NCBI RefSeq assembly: GCF_014208045.1
Contig: NZ_JACHML010000001.1
Location: 1,116,001 to 1,180,000 of the forward strand
Direction of reading: 5' to 3'
From: Microbacterium thalassium
GTDB taxonomy: Bacteria; Actinomycetota; Actinomycetes; Actinomycetales; Microbacteriaceae
DNA: 64,000 bases
The first letter of the stretch is position 1. Every line of letters starts with the position of its first letter. The notes under the pieces are model-generated. The model did no database searches. It was not told the DNA's origin and worked only from the letters and a program-made list of their open reading frames with translations. The translations under genes and the position numbers were made by a program. Below are positions 53,116-62,573 of this stretch, piece by piece.

Positions 53116-53994
53116 TCAGCGGGAGTCGCTCGACGCGACGCGCTGTGTGAGGCGCTCGACGTGGACGATGATGTACAGCCGCTCCTCGTCGGTGAGTTCG
53201 GAGTCGGATGCGGCGCGGATGTACTCCGCCACGGCATCGGAGCACTCGGCGGCCTGCGGGTAGCTCTTGCGTGCGAATTCGTAGAACGACGTGTCGCCGC
53301 CCTCGAGCATGCTGCCCGACACGAGGCGCTGCAGCAGGAACTTCACGTGCAGGATGAACCGGGCGTAGTCGGGGCTCTCGGTGTCGAGCTCGACCTCGAA
53401 GAAGTCCTCGACCGTCCCGACGATGTGCTGCACGCGACGGAAGAGCAGCGCCGCGGTCCCGTTCGGCGCGTCCTGCGTCGCGTTGAGCAGGTGCATCGTG
53501 AGGAACACCTTCTCCTCGTCGGGCAGGTCGACTTCGAGGTCTCCGCTCAGCCGCGCCACCATGGCCTCCGCCGTGCGGTACTCCTCGGGGTAGAGCACCC
53601 CGAGTTCGGGCATGGGTGCGGTGGGGATGCGGATGCCGTCACTCAGGCGCTGGAGGACGAACTGCAGGTGGTCGATGATCGCCACCGGAAGACTGCGGCC
53701 GAGGTCGCGGCCGAGGCCCAGCTGAGCCTGGGTGACCGCCTCATCGACGGCGTCGACGAGGGCGTAGGGAGCGTTCGCGAGCAGCTCCTCGGCATGCGCG
53801 CGGTCACCCTCGAGCAGGAAGGTCTTCTCGACCTTGGCGACGTCGATCGGATCGCCCGGCTTCATCTGGAAACCCAGGCCCCGTCCCATCAGGACGACCT
53901 CGGAGCCGGTGATGCCGGCGCTGACGACGACGTTGTTGTTCAGCACCTTGTGCACGACGCCCGCTCCGTGCGGCTCCTCGCGCCTGCTGCCCAT
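53116..53994 (-). CDS. bglG: BglG/LicT-family transcription antiterminator
   Basis: A protein of 292 residues: an N-terminal RNA-binding domain (V-L-N-N-N-V-V-V-S near residues 17-25, G-R-G-L-G-F near 38) followed by two PTS regulation domains. Histidines that the PTS phosphorylates are visible in PRD1 (I-I-D-H-L near 109 and L-T-M-H-L near 168) and PRD2 (I-L-H-V-K near 217 and I-I-V-H-V near 279). It binds the RAT before bglF. No RAT lies upstream of bglG itself. A TAGGAT box at 54002-54007 is 7 nt before its ATG, suggesting separate leaderless expression. Confidence 0.94.
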   Translation of the reverse strand: MGSRREEPHGAGVVHKVLNNNVVVSAGITGSEVVLMGRGLGFQMKPGDPIDVAKVEKTFLLEGDRAHAEELLANAPYALVDAVDEAVTQAQLGLGRDLGRSLPVAIIDHLQFVLQRLSDGIRIPTAPMPELGVLYPEEYRTAEAMVARLSGDLEVDLPDEEKVFLTMHLLNATQDAPNGTAALLFRRVQHIVGTVEDFFEVELDTESPDYARFILHVKFLLQRLVSGSMLEGGDTSFYEFARKSYPQAAECSDAVAEYIRAASDSELTDEERLYIIVHVERLTQRVASSDSR

Positions 53995-54042
53995 GGCTTC
54001 GATCCTACGGGCGTCCGCCAGCGATCACGCAGGTGGGTCCCA

Positions 54043-54048
54043 TACCCT
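54043..54048 (+). promoter_or_regulatory. Candidate -10 element for rlmN
   Basis: TACCCT ends 6 nt before the ATG at 54055; the divergent bglG -10 is 36 bp away on the other strand. Confidence 0.4.
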
Positions 54049-54054
54049 GAGGGC

Positions 54055-55290
54055 ATGGCATCCTCCTCTGACTCCCCGCGCGTGCGCCAGGTCCGTCCGG
54101 CCACCGAAGGGTGGACCCAGAAGAAGGACGCCGAGGGTCGCCCGCTGCTGCAGTTCGCGTCGCCGAAGCGCGGCAAGCCGCCGGTCCACCTGGCCGACCT
54201 CACCCCCGACGAGCGCCAGACGAAGGTCAAGGACCTCGGGATGCCGGGCTTCCGCGCCAAGCAGCTCGAGAAGCACTACTTCACGCACTACACGAACGAC
54301 GCCGCCGCGATGACCGACCTTCCGGCATCCGGTCGCGAGGAGCTCGTCGCCGGCATGCTCCCCCACCTCCTCACCGAGGTCAAGCGGCTCGAGACCGACC
54401 GCGGCGACACGATCAAGTTCCTGTGGAAGCTGCACGACGGCGCGCTCGTCGAGTCGGTGCTCATGCGCTATCCGGGCCGCATCACGCTGTGCGTGTCGAG
54501 CCAGGCCGGATGCGGCATGAACTGCCCGTTCTGCGCCACCGGCCAGGCGGGGCTGACGCGGAACATGTCGGCCGCCGAGATCATCGAGCAGGTCGTGCGC
54601 GCCAACCGCCTCATCGCCGAGGGCGGCCTCGGAGATCCGCGAAAGCTCGGGCACGAGGGTGAGCGCGTCACGAACATCGTCTTCATGGGCATGGGCGAGC
54701 CCCTGGCCAACTACGCGCGGGTCATGCAGGCGGTGCGCGTCATGACCGACAAGAAGAACGGCATGGGCATGAGCGCCCGCGGCATCACGGTGTCGACGGT
54801 CGGGCTCGTCCCCGCGATCACGAAGCTCGCGAACGAGGACATCCCCGTCACCTTCGCGCTGTCGCTGCACGCCCCCGACGACGAGCTGCGCGACGAGCTC
54901 ATCCCGGTGAACTCGCGCTGGAAGGTCGACGAGGCCCTCGACGCCGCGCGCGCCTACTTCGAGAAGACCGGCCGACGCGTGTCGATCGAGTACGCCCTCA
55001 TCAAGGACATGAACGACCACGGCTGGCGTGCCGACCTGCTCGGCGACAAGCTGAATGAGCGCGGGCGCGGCTGGGTTCACGTCAACCCGATCCCGCTGAA
55101 CCCGACGCCCGGGTCGATCTGGACCTCGTCGGACCAGGCGACGCAGGACGAGTTCGTCCGCCGGCTCGAGGCCAAGGGCATCCCCACCACGCTGCGCGAC
55201 ACCCGCGGCAAGGAGATCGACGGCGCCTGCGGTCAGCTCGTGGCCACCGAGGACGACGAGCGCGTCGCCGCCGAGACGCCGCCGGAGTGA
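54055..55290 (+). CDS. rlmN: 23S rRNA (adenine-2503-C2)-methyltransferase
   Basis: A radical-SAM enzyme of 411 residues that methylates C2 of A2503 in 23S rRNA (and A37 of some tRNAs). The cluster motif is C-G-M-N-C-P-F-C near residues 156-163; G-M-G-E-P-L-A-N-Y near 219 and L-S-L-H-A-P near 268 follow, and the second catalytic Cys is in G-A-C-G-Q-L near 394. Length and motif order are normal. The start agrees with the -10 box 6 nt upstream. Confidence 0.96.
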   Translation: MASSSDSPRVRQVRPATEGWTQKKDAEGRPLLQFASPKRGKPPVHLADLTPDERQTKVKDLGMPGFRAKQLEKHYFTHYTNDAAAMTDLPASGREELVAGMLPHLLTEVKRLETDRGDTIKFLWKLHDGALVESVLMRYPGRITLCVSSQAGCGMNCPFCATGQAGLTRNMSAAEIIEQVVRANRLIAEGGLGDPRKLGHEGERVTNIVFMGMGEPLANYARVMQAVRVMTDKKNGMGMSARGITVSTVGLVPAITKLANEDIPVTFALSLHAPDDELRDELIPVNSRWKVDEALDAARAYFEKTGRRVSIEYALIKDMNDHGWRADLLGDKLNERGRGWVHVNPIPLNPTPGSIWTSSDQATQDEFVRRLEAKGIPTTLRDTRGKEIDGACGQLVATEDDERVAAETPPE

Positions 55291-55334
55291 CGCGTCGCGG
55301 GCCCAATGGCCCGCACAGCCGCCCCCGCGGCTGA

Positions 55335-55340
55335 CAGAAT
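55335..55340 (+). promoter_or_regulatory. Candidate -10 element
   Basis: CAGAAT ends 7 nt before the ATG at 55348; a weaker match to the TANNNT pattern. Confidence 0.25.
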
Positions 55341-55347
55341 CGGCGAT

Positions 55348-57312
55348 ATGCCGGCCTGGCTCGCCTTCGTCCTGTTCGCCCTGCTGTTCGCCGCAGCGGG
55401 CGGCTGGCTGAGCAGACGGCTGCTCGATTCCCACATCGGGTGGGGCCGCGCGATGGGCACGGCGTTCGTCGTGTTCGTCGCCAGCGTGCCGGTGGCGTGG
55501 TGGTCCCTGCGGGCGGCCGACGTCGTGCGGGACGACGGAACCCTGGTCGTCGCCGGTCCCGTCGCCGCGGCGTTCCTCTTGCTGACGGTCGGGTGGGTCT
55601 TCGCGCTCACGGTGATCGCGATCGTGACGCTCGAGTTCCTGTGGCCGAGCCACCGGTGGCGGAACCCCATCGCGGCGGTGCGGGACGCATTCCGGCGTCG
55701 CGACCGCGCCCGGCGGTACGCGCAGATCCTCGCCATCGCATCCCGCCACGGCCTCGGCGCGTTCCAGAATCGGCACGGCGGCACCGAGGAGCTCGCCCAC
55801 GCCATCGTCGCGGCCCTCAACGACGCCGGCGTGACCTTCGTCAAGCTCGGACAGGTGCTGTCCTCGCGCGAGGACGTTCTGCCGCGCGAGCTGATCGACG
55901 CGCTGTCGACGCTTCAGATGGACTCCACCCCGATTCCGTGGGACGAGGCGCGCGGCGCGATCGAGAAGGAGCTCGGGCGCAGCGTCGACGAGGTCTTCGC
56001 CTCGATCGACGAGACGCCGATGGCGGCGGCATCCGTCGCCCAGGTCCACACGGCGACGCTGCTGACCGGCGAGGACGTCGTCGTCAAGATCCAGCGGCCG
56101 GAGGCTCGGGCGCAGGTGACGACCGACCTCGACATCCTCGAGCGGCTCGCCGCGGACGCCGAGCGGCGCACCGACTGGGCGCGCGACTACGGCGCATCGG
56201 CGCTCGTCGCCGAGTTCGCCCGAACCCTCAGCGCCGAACTGGACTACCGCGTCGAGGTCGCCAACATCGAGCTGCTGCGCGGCGCCATCGCCCACACCGA
56301 GTCGATGCCGCTGCGCATCCCGGCGGTGTACGACGAGCTGTGCACGACCCGCATGATCGTGCAGGAGCGCATCCGCGGCGTGCCGTTCGGCAGGCTCCGC
56401 GGCGGGGAGGTGCCCGACGAGTACGCGCACGCCATCGTGGACGGCGTGGTGGATGCCGTGTACGAGCAGATGGCCGTGCGCGGCGTCTTCCACGCCGACC
56501 TGCACGCGGGAAACCTCATCCTCGATGAGGACGGCCGCGTCGCGCTCATCGACTTCGGCGCCGTGGGCATCCTCGAGCGGAGCATGCGGCGCATGCTCAT
56601 GCCGCTGATGCTCGGGATCGCGAGCGATGACGACGTCGCCACGACGGACGTGGTGCTGCTCCTGTGCGGAGCCGGTCCCGACAGCGTGGACCAGGCGTCG
56701 CTGCAGCGGGACATCGGCGTCATGCTCACGCGGATGCGGAACGTCCCCGCGGACGAGAACGTGTTCCGGTCGCTGCTGGACGCGCTGCGGCGGCACCGGA
56801 TCGCTCTCCCGCCCCAGCTGCTGCTCGTCTTCCGAACGCTCATGTCGCTCGAGGGATCGCTGCGACGGATGGTCCCCGGCTACGACATGATCGGTCGCGC
56901 GCTGGCGCGCGCGCCGCACTTCGCGCGCATCTCGGTGTCGGCATCCGATCTGCTGATCTCGGCGCAGACGCGGCTCGCGCTCGCCGTGGAGAGCATCGGC
57001 CGCATCCCGCGCCGCGTCGAGAACCTGACGCGCGGGCTCGAGAACGGGACGCTGTCGGTGCGGCTGCGGGCCTTCGAGGACGCCGGCGAGCGCACGTGGA
57101 TCGAGAGCCTGCTCGGCAAGATCACCACCACGGTCATCGGGGTGGCGCTGCTGTCGATCGGCATCGCGCTGGTCGTCGCCTCGGGCGGCCCGATGCTGAC
57201 GGACGACGTGCCGCTGTACCCGTTCCTCGGCAGCATCGTGGGTCTGGGCGGTCTGCTCCTGATCACCCGGAGCCTCCGCAGCGCCCTGCGCCGCCGTGAC
57301 CCCACCCGCTGA
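55348..57312 (+). CDS. UbiB/ABC1-family atypical kinase-like membrane protein
   Basis: A protein of 654 residues. Helices near 3-18, 32-48 and 70-95 precede the ABC1 kinase-like domain: K-L-G-Q-V-L-S-S-R near residues 171-179 (the KxGQ motif), A-S-V-A-Q-V-H near 226-232 (the Ala-rich loop), V-V-V-K-I-Q-R-P near 243, F-H-A-D-L-H-A-G-N-L near 385-394 and D-F-G-A-V-G near 407. Two C-terminal helices (about 605-625 and 632-648) anchor it again. UbiB proteins support isoprenoid quinone or lipid metabolism; the precise role in actinobacteria is unknown. ATG at 55348. Confidence 0.92.
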   Translation: MPAWLAFVLFALLFAAAGGWLSRRLLDSHIGWGRAMGTAFVVFVASVPVAWWSLRAADVVRDDGTLVVAGPVAAAFLLLTVGWVFALTVIAIVTLEFLWPSHRWRNPIAAVRDAFRRRDRARRYAQILAIASRHGLGAFQNRHGGTEELAHAIVAALNDAGVTFVKLGQVLSSREDVLPRELIDALSTLQMDSTPIPWDEARGAIEKELGRSVDEVFASIDETPMAAASVAQVHTATLLTGEDVVVKIQRPEARAQVTTDLDILERLAADAERRTDWARDYGASALVAEFARTLSAELDYRVEVANIELLRGAIAHTESMPLRIPAVYDELCTTRMIVQERIRGVPFGRLRGGEVPDEYAHAIVDGVVDAVYEQMAVRGVFHADLHAGNLILDEDGRVALIDFGAVGILERSMRRMLMPLMLGIASDDDVATTDVVLLLCGAGPDSVDQASLQRDIGVMLTRMRNVPADENVFRSLLDALRRHRIALPPQLLLVFRTLMSLEGSLRRMVPGYDMIGRALARAPHFARISVSASDLLISAQTRLALAVESIGRIPRRVENLTRGLENGTLSVRLRAFEDAGERTWIESLLGKITTTVIGVALLSIGIALVVASGGPMLTDDVPLYPFLGSIVGLGGLLLITRSLRSALRRRDPTR

Positions 57313-57370
57313 GCCCCTCCCCGCAAGCATCCGCCCCTCCTTCCCTCCCCCGGGTGCAGTCTCACCGTCA

Positions 57371-57417
57371 CGGCGCAATAGCACCTGCCGGGGCCGGTTT
57401 CCGGTGCTGTTGCGCCG
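57371..57417. terminator. Intergenic hairpin after the UbiB-like gene
   Basis: CGGCGCAATAGCACC (57371-57385) pairs with 57403-57417 at 14 of 15 positions around a 17-nt loop. CCGTCACGG occurs on both sides as a direct repeat. No T-run. Function as terminator is likely but the element could be a repeat family member. Confidence 0.6.
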
Positions 57418-57458
57418 TCACGGCCGAAGAGCAGAACGGGGAGGGGGCGGGCGGGACG

Positions 57459-57464
57459 TAGCCT
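57459..57464 (+). promoter_or_regulatory. Candidate -10 element
   Basis: TAGCCT ends 6 nt before the ATG at 57471; the intervening GGAGGG could also act as a ribosome-binding site in a longer transcript. Confidence 0.4.
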
Positions 57465-57470
57465 GGAGGG

Positions 57471-58484
57471 ATGGTCAACTACAGGTATCTCGGCAACAGC
57501 GGTCTCAAGGTCTCGGAGATCACGTACGGCAACTGGGTCACCCACGCCTCACAGGTCGAGAACGACGCGGCGATCAGAACCGTCCACCGCGCCCTCGACC
57601 TCGGCATCACGAGCTTCGACACCGCCGACGCCTACGCGAACACCGCCGCGGAGTCGATCCTCGGCGAGGCGCTGAAGGGTCAGCGCCGCGAGGGTCTCGA
57701 GATCTTCACGAAGGTGTACTGGCCGACCGGCGCCATGGGCCCGAACGACACCGGCCTCAGCCGCAAGCACATCTTCGAGTCGATCAACGGATCGCTCACG
57801 CGCCTCGGCACCGACTACGTCGAGCTGTACCAGGCGCACCGCTACGACTACGAGACGCCGCTCGAAGAGACGATGCAGGCCTTCGCCGACGTGGTCCGCC
57901 AGGGCAAGGCCCTCTACATCGGCGTCTCGGAGTGGACCGCCGAGCAGCTTCAGGCCGGCCACGCGCTGGCGAAGGAGCTGAAGATCCAGCTCGTGTCGAA
58001 CCAGCCGCAGTACTCCGCGCTGTGGCGCGTGATCGAGGGCAAGGTCGTTCCGACCGCCGCCGAGCTCGGCATGTCGCAGATCGTGTGGTCGCCCATGGCG
58101 CAGGGCGTCCTCACCGGCAAGTACCAGCCGGGGCAGCCGGTGCCCGCCGGCTCGCGCGCGACCGACGAGGCCGGCGGTGCGCGGTTCATCCAGACGTTCC
58201 TGCGCGACGAGGTGCTCGAGGCCGTGCAGAAGCTGAAGCCGATCGCCGAGCAGAACGGGCTGACGATGCCGCAGCTGGCGATCGCGTGGGTGCTGCAGAA
58301 CCCGAACGTCGCCGCAGCCCTGGTCGGGGCCTCGCGTCCCGAGCAGCTCGACGACACGGTCAAGGCCTCCGGAGTGACCCTCGACGAGGGCGCCATGGCG
58401 GCGATCGACGAGGCGCTCGCGCCCGTCGCGGTCACCGACCCCGAAGAGACCTACTCGGTCTCGCCCAAGTCCCGCGTCGTCTAA
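57471..58484 (+). CDS. Aldo/keto reductase (Kv-beta-like)
   Basis: A TIM-barrel NADPH-dependent oxidoreductase of 337 residues. The catalytic set is visible: D in F-D-T-A-D-A-Y near residues 50-56, K in F-T-K-V-Y near 81 and H in Y-Q-A-H-R-Y near 125. The N-terminus M-V-N-Y-R-Y-L-G-N-S-G-L-K-V-S resembles the KCNAB/YghZ-type group. Substrate unknown. It is followed 10 nt later by the NUDIX gene and may share its transcript. Confidence 0.93.
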   Translation: MVNYRYLGNSGLKVSEITYGNWVTHASQVENDAAIRTVHRALDLGITSFDTADAYANTAAESILGEALKGQRREGLEIFTKVYWPTGAMGPNDTGLSRKHIFESINGSLTRLGTDYVELYQAHRYDYETPLEETMQAFADVVRQGKALYIGVSEWTAEQLQAGHALAKELKIQLVSNQPQYSALWRVIEGKVVPTAAELGMSQIVWSPMAQGVLTGKYQPGQPVPAGSRATDEAGGARFIQTFLRDEVLEAVQKLKPIAEQNGLTMPQLAIAWVLQNPNVAAALVGASRPEQLDDTVKASGVTLDEGAMAAIDEALAPVAVTDPEETYSVSPKSRVV

Positions 58485-58494
58485 GAGCACACCC

Positions 58495-58968
58495 ATGGCG
58501 ACGACGAGCGCCGGCATCCTGCTGTACCGACTCGAGCCCTCGGTGCAGGTGCTCATCGCCCACATGGGTGGGCCCTTCTGGGCGGCGAAGGATGCCGGCG
58601 CGTGGTCGATCCCCAAGGGGGAGTACGACGCGGATGCCGAGGCTGCGCTCGACGCGGCGAAGCGCGAGTTCCGCGAGGAGCTCGGCATCGACCCGCCGGA
58701 CGGGCCGTTCGCGGAACTGGGCACCTTCGCGTATTCGTCGGGCAAGCGGGTGACGGTGTTCGTCGCCGACGGGGCGGGGATCGACCTCGACGGCGTCGCG
58801 TTCGGCGAATTCGAACTCGAGTGGCCGCCGCGGTCGGGACGCACGGCACGGTTCCCCGAAGTGGACCGCGTCGAGTGGATGGAGCCGGATGCCGCCCGCG
58901 GGCGTCTCGTGACGGGGCAGCGCCCCGCACTCGACGCTCTGGTGGGGCGCCTCGCCGCCGCCCGCTGA
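58495..58968 (+). CDS. NUDIX hydrolase
   Basis: A protein of 157 residues with the NUDIX box at about 41-64: K-G-E-Y-D, then E and R-E-F-R-E-E-L-G, with one residue more than usual between the first Gly and Glu. The metal-binding R-E-x-x-E-E core is complete. The A-W-S-I-P-K-G-E start and F-P-E-V-D-R-V-E-W near the end match a common actinobacterial group of NTP or dinucleotide hydrolases. Substrate unknown. ATG lies 10 nt after the aldo/keto reductase stop. Confidence 0.9.
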   Translation: MATTSAGILLYRLEPSVQVLIAHMGGPFWAAKDAGAWSIPKGEYDADAEAALDAAKREFREELGIDPPDGPFAELGTFAYSSGKRVTVFVADGAGIDLDGVAFGEFELEWPPRSGRTARFPEVDRVEWMEPDAARGRLVTGQRPALDALVGRLAAAR

Positions 58969-58982
58969 GCCTCCCTCGGTGC

Positions 58983-59061
58983 GAAGCGGCGGGGATCCTC
59001 GCCGACACGCCGACGGGCCGACGGCATCGTGCGGCGTGTCGCCTCGGATCCCCGCCGTTCG
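58983..59061. repeat. Interspersed palindromic element, copy B
   Basis: GCGGCGGGGATCC at the left and GGATCCCCGCCGTTCG at the right close a 79-nt hairpin. It is the second copy of the element at 15747-15822, with the shared inner GACACGCCG and ending GGATCCCCGCCGTT. It lies between the NUDIX and VOC genes. Confidence 0.75.
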
Positions 59062-59141
59062 CAACCGTGGGGCGACGGCGGTCAACCCCCTTGCCGATGT
59101 CGGAGCCCGGGTCGACACTGTCCGCGAAGGAAGGATTCGAC

Positions 59142-59513
59142 ATGGCTCACGGCGACATCACGCACATCGATCTCCCGGTCAGCGACTTCTCGCGGGCGAC
59201 CGGCTTCTACTCGGCCCTGTTCGGTTGGCAGATCGCCGAAGCCCCCGGGTTCGAGGGCTACCCCATGTGGCAGGCGCCGAACAAGATCTCGGGCGGGGGC
59301 CTGGCGCCGCGCAGCGACGACTTCACCCAGCCGCGCTCATACGTCGAGGTCGACTCGATCGACGAGGCGATCGCGACGGCCGAGGCGAAGGGCGGATCCG
59401 TGGTGATGCCGAAGGCGCCGATCAGCCCGACGAGCTGGTGGGCGGCGATCACCGACCCCGACGGCAACGTGATCGGGCTCTACGAGGGAATCACCGAGGT
59501 CGAGGGGTCCTGA
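59142..59513 (+). CDS. VOC (glyoxalase-like) family protein
   Basis: A protein of 123 residues with one beta-alpha-beta-beta-beta pair of the vicinal-oxygen-chelate fold: H-I-D-L-P-V-S-D near residues 8-15, F-Y-S-A-L-F-G-W-Q near 22-30 and D-P-D-G-N-V-I-G-L-Y-E near 106-116, which supply the His and Glu metal ligands. Two-stranded modules of this length dimerise. Substrate unknown. ATG with GAAGGAAGG upstream. Its last 34 nt overlap, in antisense, the end of the MarR-like gene. Confidence 0.88.
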   Translation: MAHGDITHIDLPVSDFSRATGFYSALFGWQIAEAPGFEGYPMWQAPNKISGGGLAPRSDDFTQPRSYVEVDSIDEAIATAEAKGGSVVMPKAPISPTSWWAAITDPDGNVIGLYEGITEVEGS

Positions 59514-59974
59514 GCTCCGTCGGCGTCGCGATTCTGCTTCCACTCGTCGACGAGCTGCGGCATGCGCTCGGCGAGGAAGCGGAGGAAGTCCGCCGTGTCG
59601 CGGGCGCGGGCGACCGATGCGGGAGCATCGGCGTTCTCCGTGCCGATGGCGTCGATGAGATCGGCCAGCTCGGTGAACATCGGCGCCTTGCCGACCCCCA
59701 CGCCCTGGAAGGCGCCGTCGGCGAGGTCGTAGCGGTCACGCCGATCGCCGGCGCGCGAGAGGCGCTGGATGAGCCGCATCGACTGCAGGTAGCGGACCGC
59801 GCCCGACACGGCGGCCGGTGACACCCCCAGCCGCTCCGCGAGTTCCGCAGCCGTGTAACCCTCGTCGGGTGACCCGACGAGGGCCATCATGACGCGCGCC
59901 GGCATGCGCGCCATGCCGGCCGCGGTCAGGAGAGCCGCCGCCTGCTCGGCCGCCTCGGTGCCCGGGTGCTCCAT
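59480..59974 (-). CDS. MarR/GbsR-like transcriptional regulator
   Basis: A protein of 164 residues with a winged helix-turn-helix: T-A-A-E-L-A-E-R-L-G-V-S-P-A-A-V-S-G-A-V-R-Y-L near residues 41-63 followed by the wing (R-A-G-D-R-R-D-R-Y). The C-terminal half is helical (dimerisation). It is the last gene of the ABC exporter operon, 12 bp after the permease, and probably controls that operon through the dyad at 62574-62589. Ligand unknown. Confidence 0.88.
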   Translation of the reverse strand: MEHPGTEAAEQAAALLTAAGMARMPARVMMALVGSPDEGYTAAELAERLGVSPAAVSGAVRYLQSMRLIQRLSRAGDRRDRYDLADGAFQGVGVGKAPMFTELADLIDAIGTENADAPASVARARDTADFLRFLAERMPQLVDEWKQNRDADGAQDPSTSVIPS

Positions 59975-59986
59975 CAGACCGGCTCC

Positions 59987-61597
59987 CTACGCCGCCGCCG
60001 CGAGTTCGCGACGCCGCATCAGCACCAGCGAGGCGGCGGTTCCGAGCACGGCCACGGGAGCGAGCCACCACAGCCCGCCGAGGTCGACGTCGTCGCCGGC
60101 CACGGTGGGCGCCGCCGCGATCGGCGAGAGTTCGACGAGTGCATCGGGGAACCCGAAGAGCGGACCGAAGAACCCGAGCAGCAGGGCGACGAGCACGAGT
60201 GACCACGACAGCGGAATCGTGAGCCATGGCACGGCGACGAAGACGACCGCGGCGATGCCCAGGAAGACGCATGCTGCGACGAGTTGGCCGCCGCCGATGA
60301 CGAGCACATCGCGGATCAGGCCGCGGTCGCCGTCCTGCGCGAGGATCCCCGCGATCGAGGCGCCCACGGCTGCCCCCACGGTGAGCACGGCGGCGGCGAA
60401 CCCGACGACCAGGTAGCCGCTCAGCCAGCGCACGCGCGCCACCGGCGCCGACAGCACCGGCTCGACCGTGCCGCCCGCCTCCTCCTGGCGGGCGCGCGCC
60501 ACGATCTGCACGACGCAGGATGCGGCGAGCACGCCCAGAATGGTGAAGAACGCGGCCACGGTCGCCTGCTCGGTGTCCCCGCCGCCGGCGATCTGGCTGA
60601 GCATCTGCTCGATGGCCGGATTGTCGGCGGTGAACTCGTCGACGACGGAGGCGAGCGACGTGGCCATCGCGCCGACGACGGCGCCGCCGATGACCCATCC
60701 GATGATGCCGCCGCGCGTCAGCCGCCACACGAGCCCGATCGGCGTTCCCAGGGCGGCGCCGGCGCCGGCGCGCCCGCGGCGCGACGGGACGAGTCCTTCG
60801 CCGAGGTCGCGGATGGACTGGAGGGTGATCGAGACGCCCGTCAGGACCAGGCCGAGCGCGAGCAGCAGCAGCAGCGGCCACGCGTTGTCCTCATCGTACG
60901 CGCGCGTGTTCTCGGCCCAGCCGAACGGAGACAGCCACGTGAGCCACGAGCTCTCCATCCGCTGCAGATCGTCGGAGGGGGTGCCCAGGGCATTGCCGAG
61001 ACCGCACACGAAGAACAGGGCGGTCACGGTCCACACCGACGTCGCGTTCGCTCCGCGCGAGGTGCGCATGAGCTGTGCCGCGAGCAGTCCCAGCCCGAGG
61101 AACGCGACGCCGACGCCGCCGATGGCGAAGCCCGCGACGAACGCGCCCTCGGTGCCGAGTCCGGAGGCGACGAACGCCGCCGACACCAGCAGTGCGAGCA
61201 CGAGGTTGGCGGCGAGGCCATGCAGCGCGGTGGCGACGAGCGGTCGCGTGCGCGATGCGGTGGTGGCCGACACGAGCTCGGCCCGGCCGGCCTCCTCGTC
61301 GCCGCGGGTGTGGCGGACCGCCAGGAACGTGCTCATGAGGGCCGCGAGGAACGCCGTCGCGGGGAGGATGAGGAAGATCACCAGTGCGCCCTCGCTCGAT
61401 CCCGAGGGCAGCCCGCGGAACAGCAGGATGACGGGGTTCGCGATCGCGGCGGCCAGCAGCGCCGCGCGGTCCTGCTCGGTCGCGAACGTCTCGCCTCCGG
61501 CCACGTACCCCATGTACGCGAGGGCGCTGATGCCGAGGATCCACAGCGCCAGCTGCACCCGGTCGCGGCGCAGCCGGTTGCCGAGCAGCGTCATCAT
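59987..61597 (-). CDS. ABC exporter permease, 12-helix type
   Basis: A membrane protein of 536 residues with about twelve predicted helices in two related halves (first helix about 17-36; the second half starts near residue 290 with G-G-I-I-G-W-V-I-G-G-A). This fits the COG3559-type exporters of polyketide antibiotics, where one protein replaces two permeases. Its ATG overlaps the ATPase stop by 4 nt. It probably removes a toxic compound sensed by the MarR-like regulator downstream. Confidence 0.88.
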   Translation of the reverse strand: MMTLLGNRLRRDRVQLALWILGISALAYMGYVAGGETFATEQDRAALLAAAIANPVILLFRGLPSGSSEGALVIFLILPATAFLAALMSTFLAVRHTRGDEEAGRAELVSATTASRTRPLVATALHGLAANLVLALLVSAAFVASGLGTEGAFVAGFAIGGVGVAFLGLGLLAAQLMRTSRGANATSVWTVTALFFVCGLGNALGTPSDDLQRMESSWLTWLSPFGWAENTRAYDEDNAWPLLLLLALGLVLTGVSITLQSIRDLGEGLVPSRRGRAGAGAALGTPIGLVWRLTRGGIIGWVIGGAVVGAMATSLASVVDEFTADNPAIEQMLSQIAGGGDTEQATVAAFFTILGVLAASCVVQIVARARQEEAGGTVEPVLSAPVARVRWLSGYLVVGFAAAVLTVGAAVGASIAGILAQDGDRGLIRDVLVIGGGQLVAACVFLGIAAVVFVAVPWLTIPLSWSLVLVALLLGFFGPLFGFPDALVELSPIAAAPTVAGDDVDLGGLWWLAPVAVLGTAASLVLMRRRELAAAA

Positions 61598-62553
61598 GAC
61601 CGCGAACCCGTCGGCTGCGTGCCGCGGCGCGTCGCGCGTCCGACGCTGTCGGTCGTGAGGTCGTCGCCGTAGTGGCGCAGGAACAGCTCTTCGAGCGACG
61701 GCGGGGCCACGCGCAGCCCCTCCACGCGTCGCCGCGCGAGCTCGGGGAGGACGTCGGCGATCGCGTCGCTGTCGACCGTGAACTGGGCGCGTCCGTCGAC
61801 GACCGCGAGATCGTGGGCGCCGGCGATGTCGGCCACCGACTGATCGCCGTCGAGGGCGAAGGAGACCTGGGTCCGGGTGAGGTGGCGCAGTTCGGCGAGC
61901 GTGCCGCTCTCGACGATGCGCCCGGCGCGGATGATCGAGACGCGGTCGCACACCTGCTCAACCTCGGAGAGGATGTGGCTCGACAGCAGCACCGTCGCTC
62001 CGGCATCGCGCACCCGCGCCAGTTCGCGCTGGAACGTCACGGCCATCAGCGGGTCCAGGCCACTGGTCGGCTCGTCGAGCACGTAGAGGTCCGCCGGCAC
62101 GGCGAAGGCGGCGATGAGCGCGACCTTCTGCCGGTTGCCCTTCGAGTACGCGCGCCCCTTCTTGCGGGGGTCGAACTGGAAAGCCTCCATCAGCCGATCG
62201 CGCTGCGCCTTGTAGCCGCGGTCGCCGGTGCGCGCGCCGCGAAGCCGCGCGAGGAAGTCGATCGCCTCACCGCCCGAGAGGTTCGGCCAGATGCTGACGT
62301 CGCCGGGCACGGATGCGACGCGTCGGTGAATCGCGACCGCATCCGTCCAGGGATCCGAGCCGAACACCGTCGCCTCGCCGCTGGTCGCTCGGGCGAGCCC
62401 GAGCAGGATGCGGATCGTCGTGGTCTTGCCGGCGCCGTTCGGACCGAGGAAGCCGTGGATCTGCCCGGCCGCGACCGTCAGGTCGAGACCGTCGAGGGCC
62501 CGCACGGAGCCGTAGTGCTTGTCGAGTCCGCGGGTGAGGATCACATCGCTCAT
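61594..62553 (-). CDS. ABC exporter ATPase
   Basis: A protein of 319 residues of the drug-export ATPase type (CcmA/DrrA-like): Walker [11 protein letters not shown] near residues 38-47, signature-like Y-S-K-G-N-R-Q-K-V near 135, Walker B L-Y-V-L-D-E-P-T-S-G-L-D-P near 153, and the H-I-L-S-E-V-E-Q-V-C switch region near 192. Expressed with the permease and regulator. A TAGCGT box (minus strand, 62561-62566) lies 7 nt before the ATG. Confidence 0.92.
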   Translation of the reverse strand: MSDVILTRGLDKHYGSVRALDGLDLTVAAGQIHGFLGPNGAGKTTTIRILLGLARATSGEATVFGSDPWTDAVAIHRRVASVPGDVSIWPNLSGGEAIDFLARLRGARTGDRGYKAQRDRLMEAFQFDPRKKGRAYSKGNRQKVALIAAFAVPADLYVLDEPTSGLDPLMAVTFQRELARVRDAGATVLLSSHILSEVEQVCDRVSIIRAGRIVESGTLAELRHLTRTQVSFALDGDQSVADIAGAHDLAVVDGRAQFTVDSDAIADVLPELARRRVEGLRVAPPSLEELFLRHYGDDLTTDSVGRATRRGTQPTGSRS

Positions 62554-62560
62554 GGTGGCG

Positions 62561-62566
62561 ACGCTA
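62561..62566 (-). promoter_or_regulatory. Candidate -10 element of the ABC exporter operon
   Basis: TAGCGT on the minus strand lies 7 nt before the ATG at 62553; 17 nt further upstream is TTCACG (62584-62589) as a possible -35. Confidence 0.5.
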
Positions 62567-62573
62567 CACGGAT

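Noticed and set aside
54025..57384. A minus-strand frame of more than 1100 codons opposite rlmN and the UbiB-like gene.
   Set aside because: Same reason: antisense shadow of two well-supported genes.
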